A DNA stretch of 41,297 nucleotides, from contig NZ_JAHKRR010000010.1 of NCBI RefSeq assembly GCF_018863395.1, forward strand, positions 1 to 41,297, read 5' to 3'. Every line of letters begins with the position of its first letter. The stretch's first letter is position 1. The notes under the pieces were generated by a model. That model made no database searches and was not told the DNA's origin. It saw only the letters and a list, made by a program, of their open reading frames with translations. Both the position numbers and the translations under genes were made by a program. This document shows positions 25,527 through 34,722 of the stretch, piece after piece. This stretch comes from Sinomicrobium weinanense (lineage in GTDB: Bacteria; Bacteroidota; Bacteroidia; Flavobacteriales; Flavobacteriaceae).

Positions 25527-28500
25527 TTAGAATGTTAGCTTCACGTTGAGTCCTATACTCCTGGTTGACGGGAGCCCCAGTATATCTACCCCTTGCAGGG
25601 CATTACCCGTACTCAGTGATATATTGGGGTCATGAGGAGCATCCTTGTAAAAGAAAAACAGGTTGCTGCCTATGAGAGAAGCACTGATATTGCTGAAAAA
25701 GGAGTCCTCCTCCAGATCAAAAGAATAGCCCAGAGCCACTTCGGCAAGGCGCACATTAGTGGCACTGTAAACGTACTCTCCGGTAAAACCGTTCCTGCCG
25801 CCGGCAAGGCCATAATATTGCTGGGCGGTCATGGTAGATACATTTCCGGCAAGATCGACCACTTCCACCGAACCATTGGTGGTTTCCCTGGACGTATTGT
25901 TGCTCAATCCTTCTACGACGGCCTCAGTCATACTCACCGTTTCGCCTCCGAACTTTCCGTCGATCAGAAAATCAAGGCTAAAGTTCCCGTAAGAAAAGGA
26001 ATTGTTCCAGCCCAGTGTAAAATCGGGGTTGGCATTCCCTACTTTTTCCAGCCCGTCAACTACGTTTTCGGGATTTTCATCATTGATGATCAACGCATCG
26101 CCATCTACAACAGGCCTCCCCTGTGCATCCCTTTTCACTACCTGGGCATAGATGTCGCCAAATGAACCTCCCTCAACAAGGTACGATCCGAAAGTATTGA
26201 CACCTTTGGCAGAGACCGTGAAAAAATCCGGCTCTATAAGTCCATCGGCAATGGTTCCGTCATAGATGCTTTTCACCTCATTATCGTTGGCCGAAAAGTT
26301 CAGGGTCGTTTTCCATCTGAAGGAATCGGTCTGAACCGGGGTTGCAAAAACAGTGGCCTCCACCCCGCTGTTCACGATCTCTCCGGAATTCAATCCTGCA
26401 TTGGCTGCCCCTATAATGGCAACAGAAGTTGGAAAAGGGAAATACTGGTTTACTGTGTTGGTGTTATAATATCCGATATCAATGCCCAGGCGGTTGTTAA
26501 AAAACCTCCATTCCGTACCCACTTCAAAAGACCTTTGTTTTTCCGGTTCCGGAATGGTCCCCGGGAACGGTCTGACGGGATCTGTTGCGCTTACTCCGTT
26601 ACCAAAGACAATTTCCCGGGCCGGGTTAATCTGGTTGGGGGCAAAATCATTACCCACCTCTGCATAAGAGGCCCTGACCTTGGCAAAGGAGATCCCATTA
26701 CCCAGATCGAACATTTCGCTCAGTATCCCGGTTACCCCAAAAGAGGGATAAAAGAAGGAATTGTTTTCCGGGGGCAACGTGGAAGACCAGTCATTACGTG
26801 CCGTCAGATCAACAAATATCTTTTCGTCATACCCCAAAGTGGCACTTGCAAAAACAGAGTTCACCCTTCTGCTCAAACTCGATTGCGTCAGGGTAACCTG
26901 TGGGTTGGCGTTAAAGTTCTGAATGGCAAACACATTGGCAAACTGTAAGCCTCCCTGGGTGCCCGAATCAGCATTGAACACTTCGGTAGTTGATTTTCTG
27001 ATGCTGGCACCTATGTTGGCATTTAATGAAAAAGCCTCCGTAAAATTATAGTCGATGTTGGCAATAATGTCGCCATACAACTGCTTTACATCTTGTTTAT
27101 TAAGTATATATCTACCGTTGGCATGTGAGAGGGTAGCTTCGGTGGTGGCGTAGACCTTGCGCTCAAAATCCATTAAAGACTGATCATAGGTCCCCCTGGT
27201 CTGAAGTGACAACCAATCAGTGACTTTAAAACTCAGGTTCAAAGAGGCCAATAATTTTTTATTGGTATCGGTACTGGGGTTTCTGTGCATGATCCAGTAA
27301 GGGTTCTGCTCTATATCTGAAGTGCCCCTGAACCAACGTTGGGACTGAATATTCCTGTCCGGATTATATTCTTCGAAATCGGCGTAGTCCGAAAGTTTTC
27401 CTGCATCGGCCGGAAATCCGTAAGCCCCGACCAAAGGGTTGAAGTACAGGCCCGGGACCGCCCTGTTGGTGATCTTTTGGGTGGAAGCCATTACTCCGGC
27501 ATTCACCGCCAATACATCATCAAAGAACTTAGCGGTTTCTCTAAGGTTGATGGTGTGCTGTTTTAAATCGTTCTCCGGCAGTATCCCCGAGGCAAAGCTA
27601 TTGCTGTACGAAAAATAGGTCTGGGCCTTTTCTGTGCCTCCGGATATGGAGAGGGAGTTGATATTGGTCAGTCCGGATTCGAAAAAATCGTCTGCATTAT
27701 CTTCCGCTGTATCGTTCAAATCCAGCATATACGCGGCCCTTTCCACTGTTAAATTAGATGAAAAGTCTACCTTAAAGGTGCCTTCTTTCCCTTTTTTGGT
27801 CGTAATCAGGATCACACCATTCAGGCCTGCATTACCGTAGAGTGCAGAAGCCGATGCCCCTTTCAGTACGGTCAGGGACTCTATATCGTCCGGGTTGATC
27901 AGGGACAGTACATCCCCCCCGTCTCCCCGGGAACTGCCGAAATTGCTATCCGGCTGTGAAGCAGTCGGGTTGGACAGGGGTATACCGTCTACCACATACA
28001 AAGGCTGATTATTTCCAAATGAATTATTTCCCCTTAAAGTTACCTTAACCGACCCTCCGACACCGGATGCACTTCGGGTAATAGCTACTCCTGCCACCTT
28101 CCCGGACAAGCTGTTGATGGGGTTGGATTGTTTTACCCGGCTCAGTTCTTCGGCATTGATATCCTGGGCTGCATAGGTCAATGAGCTTCTGGTTTTCTGT
28201 ATCCCGAGGGCTGTAACGATGACCTCGTTTAACTGGCTGGTATTTTCAACAAGGGTCACGTCTATCCTGGATTGTCCGCCCACAGCAACCTCCTGCGTCC
28301 GGAAACCAATATAACTAATGACCAAAGTGACATTGGGACCAGCGCTAAGAGTAAAATTTCCATCAAAATCGGTCTGGGTCCCATTGGTCGTGCCTTTTTC
28401 CACAATGTTGGCGCCGACCAAAGGAAGCCCCTGTTCATCCATAACAGTACCGCTCACCTCCTGCTGCATTTCCCTGACGACCTCTACCCTGGGCTTATCG

Positions 28501-28877
28501 TCAGTGCCTGCTTTTTTCTTTAGTAAAATGGTATTGTTAGCGGTGAATTCGTAGGTAAAATCAATAGGAGTTAAAAGCATGTCCAGCAGTGTTCTGGCCT
28601 TGACAATTCCTCGTTTAACAAAAATATCCGGGGCATCTTCTAACAGATCATTCCTGTAAATAAACTTATAATCCGCCTGTTTATTCATAAGATTAAAGAT
28701 CTGTTTTGCATTCAAGGTCTTGTCTTCTGTGATCAGTATGTCTGCATTTTGGGAAAAGCCATCCTCCGGCCCTAAGGCAAAGGCGAGTGTGCAGCATAAG
28801 AAAACAAAGGTTCTCATCAGAAATTTTAGGAAGCGGAATCCAATACCGGATCGCTCCGTATTCAAGTTAATTTTCAT
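25527..28877 (-). CDS. SusC/RagA-family TonB-dependent transporter with an STN signalling domain
   Basis: 1116 aa. After the signal (FLMRTFVFLCCTLAFALG) come an STN domain (about residues 50-120, ADILITEDKTLNAKQIFNLM in two parts), a carboxypeptidase-regulatory-like domain (about 139-212, SGTVMDEQGLPLVGANIVEKG), a TonB-box-like NEVIVTALGIQ, and the plug (YVVDGIPL, LKGASASALYGNAGLNGVILITTKKG in two parts). The barrel ends in LNVKLTF. The STN domain contacts FecR in the periplasm and reports substrate binding, so this receptor is both the importer and the likely sensor for the divergent ECF sigma factor. SusD follows 9 bp downstream. Confidence 0.95.
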   Translation of the reverse strand: MKINLNTERSGIGFRFLKFLMRTFVFLCCTLAFALGPEDGFSQNADILITEDKTLNAKQIFNLMNKQADYKFIYRNDLLEDAPDIFVKRGIVKARTLLDMLLTPIDFTYEFTANNTILLKKKAGTDDKPRVEVVREMQQEVSGTVMDEQGLPLVGANIVEKGTTNGTQTDFDGNFTLSAGPNVTLVISYIGFRTQEVAVGGQSRIDVTLVENTSQLNEVIVTALGIQKTRSSLTYAAQDINAEELSRVKQSNPINSLSGKVAGVAITRSASGVGGSVKVTLRGNNSFGNNQPLYVVDGIPLSNPTASQPDSNFGSSRGDGGDVLSLINPDDIESLTVLKGASASALYGNAGLNGVILITTKKGKEGTFKVDFSSNLTVERAAYMLDLNDTAEDNADDFFESGLTNINSLSISGGTEKAQTYFSYSNSFASGILPENDLKQHTINLRETAKFFDDVLAVNAGVMASTQKITNRAVPGLYFNPLVGAYGFPADAGKLSDYADFEEYNPDRNIQSQRWFRGTSDIEQNPYWIMHRNPSTDTNKKLLASLNLSFKVTDWLSLQTRGTYDQSLMDFERKVYATTEATLSHANGRYILNKQDVKQLYGDIIANIDYNFTEAFSLNANIGASIRKSTTEVFNADSGTQGGLQFANVFAIQNFNANPQVTLTQSSLSRRVNSVFASATLGYDEKIFVDLTARNDWSSTLPPENNSFFYPSFGVTGILSEMFDLGNGISFAKVRASYAEVGNDFAPNQINPAREIVFGNGVSATDPVRPFPGTIPEPEKQRSFEVGTEWRFFNNRLGIDIGYYNTNTVNQYFPFPTSVAIIGAANAGLNSGEIVNSGVEATVFATPVQTDSFRWKTTLNFSANDNEVKSIYDGTIADGLIEPDFFTVSAKGVNTFGSYLVEGGSFGDIYAQVVKRDAQGRPVVDGDALIINDENPENVVDGLEKVGNANPDFTLGWNNSFSYGNFSLDFLIDGKFGGETVSMTEAVVEGLSNNTSRETTNGSVEVVDLAGNVSTMTAQQYYGLAGGRNGFTGEYVYSATNVRLAEVALGYSFDLEEDSFFSNISASLIGSNLFFFYKDAPHDPNISLSTGNALQGVDILGLPSTRSIGLNVKLTF

Positions 28878-29001
28878 AAATTAGTGTTTGGTTTGGTTAG
28901 ACTTTGTTTAACTAATCCTCTTTGGGCAAAGGCTATTGCGGTGGAATGTACTAGCCTTTCCCTTTTTTACACATCGATGTTTATTCGTATAGGCATCTGT
29001 A

Positions 29002-30150
29002 TTATTTAATATGAACTGTTTTATCCCTGATTTCAAATTTCACCTCTCCCTGGCCGGCAACTTCAATCAAATCGAGAATATCGTCAATGGACCTGGTCCT
29101 TTCCAGTATTCCCGTAAAAATGAAATCCTTGCGTTCTGCCAATTCAAAAACAACCTTAATGTCATACCATCTCGAAAGCGCTTTCATGATCTCATCCAGG
29201 GATTCGTCCTCAAAAACAAACACCCCGTTCACCCATAAAATCGCCCGGGAGGCATCGACATTCACGATTTGTACGTTACCCGTGGCCTTATCGACCCTGG
29301 ACTGTTGATCGGGGTGCAGTATTTTATGGACTTCCCCCTTTTCAAGTGCTATTTTTCCACCGGCAAGAGTGGTTACAATTTCCTTGTCGTCTGTATAAGC
29401 ACTTATATTGAATTCGGTGCCCAGGACATTTATTCTCTGATCATTGGAAATAACACTGAACCCCGAACCCTTGTGGGCTGAGCCCGGAGAAACCTCGAAA
29501 TACGCCTCCCCGTAAACAAGTTCCACTTCCCTGGTCTGCCCTTCCCGGAATGCAGAAGGGTATTTTAGTTTGGTGTCCGAATTGAGCCACACTTTTGTTC
29601 CGTCCGACAGCTTTACGGAAAATTGCCCCCCTCTTGGTACGGTCAGGTCGTGGTACAAAATTTTACCGGCCTTCTTCCCCGCCGGTCCTTGTTTTGAATA
29701 GACAAGCTGTTCTCCATTGCTGTTGAGTGTTCCCTTTCTAAAACTTTTCCCTTTTGTCAAAGCCACCTGGTCCCCGTTTTCTAAAGTGAGTACGGCTTTA
29801 TCCGATCCGACCACAATTTTGTCGGAGGGTTCCGGGGCTTCCTTATCCCTGTAAACCCAATTGAACGCAAAGCCGATGAACAGGAGTGCCATTGCAGCTA
29901 TTGAAATGCGCTTGTACGTATTCAGTCTCCGCTTTCTTTCCCTGGCCCTGACCTTTTTTTTAATGGACTCCTTGGCTTTGTATAAATTGTATTTTGTCAT
30001 GCAGTTCGCTGTCAGATAATGTATTCTAACTAAATTATTAAAGATTGTTATATTTTCAGGATCGCATAACCAAACATCCAATTGCTCCAATTCTTCCTGA
30101 TTGGCTTCTTTACCTAGAAATTTGACAATTATTTTAAGGCCTTTTGACAT
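29002..30150 (-). CDS. FecR-family anti-sigma factor
   Basis: 382 aa. Residues 1-80 are a cytoplasmic, basic, helical anti-sigma region; one membrane helix lies at about 82-100 (ISIAAMALLFIGFAFNWVY). The periplasmic part has the FecR domain (VPRGGQFSVKLSDGTKVWLN, YGEAYFEVSP, INVLGTEFNISAY) and the DUF4974 C-terminal domain (LDEIMKALSRWYDIKVVFE) that receives the STN signal. It is transcribed away from the ECF sigma gene and toward susC, the standard trans-envelope switch. The start is 122 bp from the sigma start. Confidence 0.95.
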   Translation of the reverse strand: MSKGLKIIVKFLGKEANQEELEQLDVWLCDPENITIFNNLVRIHYLTANCMTKYNLYKAKESIKKKVRARERKRRLNTYKRISIAAMALLFIGFAFNWVYRDKEAPEPSDKIVVGSDKAVLTLENGDQVALTKGKSFRKGTLNSNGEQLVYSKQGPAGKKAGKILYHDLTVPRGGQFSVKLSDGTKVWLNSDTKLKYPSAFREGQTREVELVYGEAYFEVSPGSAHKGSGFSVISNDQRINVLGTEFNISAYTDDKEIVTTLAGGKIALEKGEVHKILHPDQQSRVDKATGNVQIVNVDASRAILWVNGVFVFEDESLDEIMKALSRWYDIKVVFELAERKDFIFTGILERTRSIDDILDLIEVAGQGEVKFEIRDKTVHIK

Positions 30151-30272
30151 TTCGTTACACGATTACAACCTAAATACGTATGAAATTTTAAATACCCTGC
30201 ATTTTTTTAAGATTTTTTTTTATAATTTTCACAACGAAAACGATAAAGCTCATTATAAATCATCATCGTTAC
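30151..30272. promoter_or_regulatory. Divergent promoter region between fecR-like and sigma genes
   Basis: This 122-bp, very AT-rich spacer carries the starts of both genes. I see no complete TTTG/TAnnTTTG pair. TAATTTTC near 30223-30230 on the plus strand is a partial -7 match. Promoters recognised by the ECF factor itself may lie here and before susC (28878-29001). Confidence 0.4.
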
Positions 30273-30881
30273 ATGGATTTTGCTGATAATAATTACTTTC
30301 TGATAAAAAGATTGATCAAAGGTGATGAGAAAGCGTATGAATATTTAATGGACGCCTATTATCAAAGGCTTTGCGTGTATGCATTTACATTGACAAACGA
30401 CCATAGTAAGGCTGAGGATATCGTTCAAAATGTCTTTGTAAAAGTCTGGACGGGCAGAAAAAAACTCAACCCTGATTTTCTGATCAGGAACTTTCTGTAT
30501 AAATCCGTTTATAACGAATTCATCAATGAATACAGAAAGAACAAATCCGTTCTGTACCTGGAGAAAAAATACTTCGAAGCCATTGATATGGTTATGGAGA
30601 ACGAGCAGGATAATTTTGAGGAGATCATAAAACTGGTCTACCTTGAGATCAACAATCTTCCGTCCAAATGCAAGCACATTTTCCTGCTTAACAAAAAAGA
30701 AGGCCTGACACACACTGAGATCTCCGAGCTTCTGGGCATCTCCATCAAAACCATTGAAGCTCATATTAGCCGGGCCTTTAAAATCCTCGAAGAAAAACTG
30801 GGGCAGAAATATAAAACCATTCTTTTTATCCTGTTTTCCTTTAAAAATGAGTTGGAAAAGCAAATTTCCGTTGCGCATTGA
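30273..30881 (+). CDS. ECF RNA polymerase sigma factor, Bacteroidota FecI-type
   Basis: 202 aa. Region 2 contains YEYLMDAYYQRLCVYAFTLT and the -10-binding helix SKAEDIVQNVFVKVW (about residues 45-60). Region 4 contains LPSKCKHIFLLNKKEGLTHTEISELLGISIKTIEAHISRA (in parts, about 127-167), the helix-turn-helix that reads -35. It is divergent from its FecR partner, which should hold it until the SusC STN domain signals substrate. It probably drives the 29002-10899 locus and perhaps the plus-strand gene downstream. Confidence 0.95.
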   Translation: MDFADNNYFLIKRLIKGDEKAYEYLMDAYYQRLCVYAFTLTNDHSKAEDIVQNVFVKVWTGRKKLNPDFLIRNFLYKSVYNEFINEYRKNKSVLYLEKKYFEAIDMVMENEQDNFEEIIKLVYLEINNLPSKCKHIFLLNKKEGLTHTEISELLGISIKTIEAHISRAFKILEEKLGQKYKTILFILFSFKNELEKQISVAH

Positions 30882-31207
30882 ATTGCTTTGGATTCCATAA
30901 TGAAAAAACATTTGAGTGTCTGTCTTCTGTTTTACAAGAGATCAAAGAACAGGTAAAGAGAATACAAAAAGTAACAAAAAGAGTTCCTCCCTTTAGATAA
31001 AGGGAAGTGGCACGACTCCAGTCGTGACGGAGGGTTTGAAAGCCCAAACCATTGGATAAACATAAATGTTCGGGGATAACCCCAAGGCTTGGGCAGAGTC
31101 AAACTCCCCGTCCCGCAAGCGGGGCACCCCTACTTCGACAAGCCCAGCACAGGTCTTCATCTGAAGAGGGGAGCTTTTCGAAGTTTGTTAAAATATAAAG
31201 TTAAACC
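30882..31207. repeat. Intergenic region packed with hairpin repeats
   Basis: No gene seen. CCTCC...GGAGG (30986-31033) encloses two perfect hairpins: CCCTTT-AGAT-AAAGGG (30989-31004) and CACGACT-CC-AGTCGTG (31011-31026). CCCAAG-G-CTTGGG (31081-31093) and CCCGC-AA-GCGGG (31112-31123) follow. The set could end transcription of the sigma gene. An A-rich leader precedes the next ATG. Confidence 0.8.
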
Positions 31208-31981
31208 ATGAGCTACATCAAACCATTAATTATTCTGTTACTTTGCGGAATCGCCAGCCTGGCCTGTGAAGAAAAGAAGAAAACGAAAAATGATATCACT
31301 TCAGAAGCTGTCCAAACCATGAACGAAAATAAAAAAGAGACATTACCCGAACTTATCGTAAATAAAGAATCCTTTACCAAAATTGAAGACCTTCATTTTA
31401 AGCACAGTGTTGGCGGGGAGGCCATTAAGGAGGAAACTCTGGTCATGGTAAAATACGACAGCCTGTTTCTCGAGATAAAATTTGAGTGCAGAAACAATCC
31501 AAGAATGGACCAGAACCACTATACAGAGGACAATTCGCCCATGTTCAACCAGGAAGTCTTTGAACTTTTTATCAGCAAGGGCAAAGAAGCCCGGGAGGAT
31601 TACCTGGAGATCCAACTAAATCCGAACAATGCATTGTTCCTTGCCAGGATCAACAACCAATACAAGGGGAACAAGGAATTTAATCTCGATTATATAGACA
31701 CCAAAACCTCGGGTGTGGAGCACAGTGTTGCAAAAGACCGCGATGCCAGGACCTGGAGCGGGCATTTAAGGATACCGTTACAATTATTGCAATATCCTGA
31801 AAATACTCCGGACCCTGTTTATCGATTGAACTTTTACCGCATTATTTCCCAGGCAGACCATTCCGTAAAAGACTGGAGCAACAATCCGGAAAATGCAACA
31901 TATGCCTGTTGGAGCTCAACTATGGCGCAAAGGCCCCAGTTTCACAGGCCGGAATATTTCGGGTATTTGTTCCTGAAGTAG
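31208..31981 (+). CDS. Lipoprotein with a CBM9-like domain
   Basis: 257 aa, lipobox IASLAC (C about residue 20). After a charged linker, residues about 50-255 match the carbohydrate-binding family 9-like fold of secreted Bacteroidota proteins: MVKYDSLFLEIKFECRNN, FNQEVFELFISKGKEAREDYLEIQLNPNNALF (in parts), WSGHLRIPLQLL, YRLNFYRI and a final HRPEYFGYLFL. Such proteins sit on the cell surface and may bind sugars, but few have been tested. It lies downstream of the sigma gene on the same strand after a repeat-rich spacer, so it may or may not share regulation. Confidence 0.85.
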   Translation: MSYIKPLIILLLCGIASLACEEKKKTKNDITSEAVQTMNENKKETLPELIVNKESFTKIEDLHFKHSVGGEAIKEETLVMVKYDSLFLEIKFECRNNPRMDQNHYTEDNSPMFNQEVFELFISKGKEAREDYLEIQLNPNNALFLARINNQYKGNKEFNLDYIDTKTSGVEHSVAKDRDARTWSGHLRIPLQLLQYPENTPDPVYRLNFYRIISQADHSVKDWSNNPENATYACWSSTMAQRPQFHRPEYFGYLFLK

Positions 31982-32029
31982 GAAAGTAGTGTCCGGTCAG
32001 CGTCTAATTAAAGTAGAAATCTGCCCGTT

Positions 32030-32488
32030 TTATTTTACCCCGTGATATGTAGCCAGTGTCATACCCCAAACGATGGCACATGACAGGAAAATACCAATGG
32101 TATTGGCCCAAAAAGCCTGGCCGTACGACATCCTGAACAGATAAGAGGCGATAGTACCTGCATATACGCCGGTTCCGGGGACCGGTAGCATTACAAAGAT
32201 CAAAATGCCCACAAAGCCGAATTTTGTAACGTTGGAACCTGCCTTGATCTTAATCCGCCGGGCCAGCTTAACAGCTCCTTTTTTATAAAATTTCCATTTT
32301 AGCAGATAGTGGTTTAAATGATCCAAAAAAAACTTCATCACAGGGTATACCAATACATTGGCCAGAAAGCAGACTATAAACGAAATATAAATATCTACGT
32401 TATTAAAAATAGCATACGGGATCCCGACCTTTGCCTCTCCAAAAGGGGAAATACTCCATAATGCAGCGATCAATATTTCTACTATCAC
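32030..32488 (-). CDS. Small multidrug-export-family (COG2426/PF06695) membrane protein
   Basis: 152 aa with four or five membrane helices. The start EILIAALWSISPFGEAKVGIPYAI and the later LPVPGTGVYAGTIASYLF are conserved landmarks of COG2426 proteins, which are annotated as putative small multidrug exporters and are distantly like DedA proteins. Real substrates are not established. It faces the CBM9-like gene tail to tail with about 50 bp between and no obvious terminator. It is probably a housekeeping envelope gene unrelated to its neighbours. Confidence 0.85.
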   Translation of the reverse strand: MIVEILIAALWSISPFGEAKVGIPYAIFNNVDIYISFIVCFLANVLVYPVMKFFLDHLNHYLLKWKFYKKGAVKLARRIKIKAGSNVTKFGFVGILIFVMLPVPGTGVYAGTIASYLFRMSYGQAFWANTIGIFLSCAIVWGMTLATYHGVK

Positions 32489-32892
32489 GGTAATTTTTTG
32501 CCAAAAATAGAAATTAAAAATATCAGTATGTTAAGGACCGTATCATTTAAGTGTTATTTAACATGAAAAAGGGAGCTATATATAAAGAAAATATCACTTA
32601 CGGAGACGCCTGGTTCTTTCAGGTTTACTTAAAAAAACTGTAAATTATAAAAAGAGAATGTCTCAAAAGTCTTTAAAACCGTCATGCTGAACTTGCATGC
32701 ACAGAGTACAATTGAAGTGTTTCAGCATCCCATCATGCTAATCGGACGATCGTTATGAGACCCTGAAACAACCCTTCGATTGTGCTCAGGGTAAAAGTTC
32801 AGGGTGACGGAAATATTACTTTTGAGACATTCTCTTTTTATAATTCAGATCCATACCGAGGTAGTAACCCCAAAGCGGAAAACCTGAAGTAT
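32489..32892. other. Gene-poor spacer with a MITE-like element
   Basis: No ORF of note. The left half (32489-32642) is AT-rich and holds the leader of the small exporter gene. The right half is the inverted-repeat element 32643-32845, listed separately, followed by the 3' end of the GH2 gene. Confidence 0.6.
32643..32845. mobile_element. 203-bp MITE-like element with 28-bp perfect terminal inverted repeats
   Basis: The left end (32643-32670) and right end (32818-32845) are exact reverse complements over 28 bp. With a two-base bulge, CTG/CAG extends the match to 31. A second inner pair, CCGTCATGCTGAACTT and AAGTTCAGGGTGACGG, matches 14 of 16. No ORF is present and I could not find a clear target duplication. 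The core 32718-32763 recurs at 14237-14282. It could be a non-autonomous element or a repeat that acts as a bidirectional terminator. Confidence 0.75.
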
Positions 32893-34722
32893 TTATTTTT
32901 CATTCACCACATTGATCACCTCCTGGTTGATCTTTTTTATACGTTCAACATCCATTTTGTCTTTTTTCCTGTCATAGGTCATCAGTCCGTTAACTTCGCC
33001 TTCCACATCGGTGGTCTGGGTATAAACCGCCCCTGAAAAGCCGGACCGGACCAGCTCTTTCAGCTTTCGGGCGTATTTTACATATTCATCGGTCACTTCT
33101 TTGGAATTCTTGAATTGCACATATCCCCAGTTATTATCTGTTTCCCAAAGGTGCCCTTTAAGCGGGAGCCCGATACCTCCGTATTCGCCCAAAACAGTTA
33201 CGCGGCGTGCGTCGTAGAGGAAGAGTCTGGGGTCGGGATAGTTGTGCAGGTCCAGGATATCTCCGGTTTGAAAGTGGTTTCCGCCACTGGCCGAGTTGAC
33301 AAGGCGGCTGGGGTCGTAGTTTTTGGTCCATTCCGTTATTTCTTCCGTTTTGAATTGCCCCCAGGCCTCGTTGAACGGCACCCATACTACAATGCTGGGA
33401 TAGGAATAGAGGTAATCCATGATGCCTTTCCATTCTTTCCGGTAGATCTGTTCTGATTTCACTGTTCTTTGCAATTCATTTCCGTCGAAATACTTTCGCA
33501 TCTGCCAGTCTTTTTGCTGGTCGCCATTGGGCATGTCCTGCCAGACCAGTATCCCGATCTCATCGCAATGGGTGTACCAGCGGGCAGGTTCTACCTTTAC
33601 GTGCTTCCGGATCATGTTATAGCCCATTTCTTTGGTCTTTACGATATCGTATTTCAGGGCTTCGTCCGATGGGGCCGTGTAAAGTCCGTCGGGCCACCAA
33701 CCCTGGTCGAGGGGGCCGAAGTGGAAATAATCTTTGTTGTTGAGCTGCATTCTCACGATGCCGTTCCCATCCCTTTTTGTAGAGATCTTCCGCATGGCAA
33801 AATAGCTCTTGAACTCGTCCGTCACTTTACCGTTGCTGATCAGTTTAACCGTTGTCCTGTACAGGAACGGGGATTCGGGCGACCAGAGTTTCGGATCGCC
33901 GATCGTAATTTCAAACTCCTGGCTGGCCGCAGATCTTCCTTTTGCCACTTCTTTCCCTTTGTCAAAAACAGTGACTTCTACCACATCTCCATACTCAAAT
34001 CCTTTGACATCCGTATCGAATTTTACCGTATTCCGGTCAATATCAGGAACAACCCTGGTATTTTCTATGTGTTTTTCGTTAACCGGCTCTAACCAGACGG
34101 TTTGCCAGATCCCGGTAACCGGGGTATACCAGATGCCTTTAGGGTCCTTTACCTGTTTTCCCCGGGGTTGTGAGCCTTCGTCGGACGGGTCCCAGACCCT
34201 TACCGTTAATTCCTGGGGGCCATCGCTGTTGAGAAACGGGGTAATATCTATTGAAAAGGGTTCATATCCGCCGGTATGTGTACTGACTTTGATGTCATTG
34301 ATCCATATCTCCGCCTGCCAGTCTACCGCACCGAAATTCAATCTGATATTTTTGCCCTGCCAGTCGTCCGGGACGGTAAAACTCCTGTTATACCACAGCA
34401 CATGCGATGCGCCGACTCTTTTCATAACCCCCGACAGGCTGGATTCTACCGCAAAGGGAACGAGAATCTTACCGTCGTTGCCATCCGGTTTGGCCTTATG
34501 GCGTTCCGTGATGCTGTAATTCCACAGGCCGTTGAGGTTTTTCCAGGCTTTTCGTTCCATGATGGGCCTTGGGTATTCGTCCAGGACCTTTTCCGGGTCT
34601 ATCTCCCCGGCCCAGACGGTTTTTATTTTATTTCCGGCAGGTTTCCACTGTGCCTGTAACAGGTAAGCTGACAGAAAAAATGATATAAAAAATATTCCGG
34701 TCAAGATTCGAGTGTTTCGCAT
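32893..34722 (-). CDS. Exported glycoside hydrolase family 2 protein
   Basis: 609 aa with a Sec signal (TGIFFISFFLSAYLLQAQ). The GH2 order is complete: a jelly-roll sugar-binding domain (about residues 40-215, LWYNRSFTVPDDWQGKNIRLNFGAVDWQAEIWIND in parts, GGYEPFSIDIT), an Ig-like domain (about 220-310) and a TIM barrel. The acid/base lies in FNEAWGQF (E452) and the nucleophile in LGEYGG (E513). IRKHVKVEPARWYTHCDEIG is the usual barrel strand-helix. Family members are beta-galactosidases, glucuronidases, mannosidases and others; the target cannot be chosen from sequence. It stands alone, with an 810-bp spacer upstream. Confidence 0.92.
   Translation of the reverse strand: MRNTRILTGIFFISFFLSAYLLQAQWKPAGNKIKTVWAGEIDPEKVLDEYPRPIMERKAWKNLNGLWNYSITERHKAKPDGNDGKILVPFAVESSLSGVMKRVGASHVLWYNRSFTVPDDWQGKNIRLNFGAVDWQAEIWINDIKVSTHTGGYEPFSIDITPFLNSDGPQELTVRVWDPSDEGSQPRGKQVKDPKGIWYTPVTGIWQTVWLEPVNEKHIENTRVVPDIDRNTVKFDTDVKGFEYGDVVEVTVFDKGKEVAKGRSAASQEFEITIGDPKLWSPESPFLYRTTVKLISNGKVTDEFKSYFAMRKISTKRDGNGIVRMQLNNKDYFHFGPLDQGWWPDGLYTAPSDEALKYDIVKTKEMGYNMIRKHVKVEPARWYTHCDEIGILVWQDMPNGDQQKDWQMRKYFDGNELQRTVKSEQIYRKEWKGIMDYLYSYPSIVVWVPFNEAWGQFKTEEITEWTKNYDPSRLVNSASGGNHFQTGDILDLHNYPDPRLFLYDARRVTVLGEYGGIGLPLKGHLWETDNNWGYVQFKNSKEVTDEYVKYARKLKELVRSGFSGAVYTQTTDVEGEVNGLMTYDRKKDKMDVERIKKINQEVINVVNEK

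Noticed and set aside
28878-29001. Possible riboswitch in the susC leader
   Set aside because: I could not find a conserved aptamer pattern. The leader is simply A/T-rich, as usual before susC genes.
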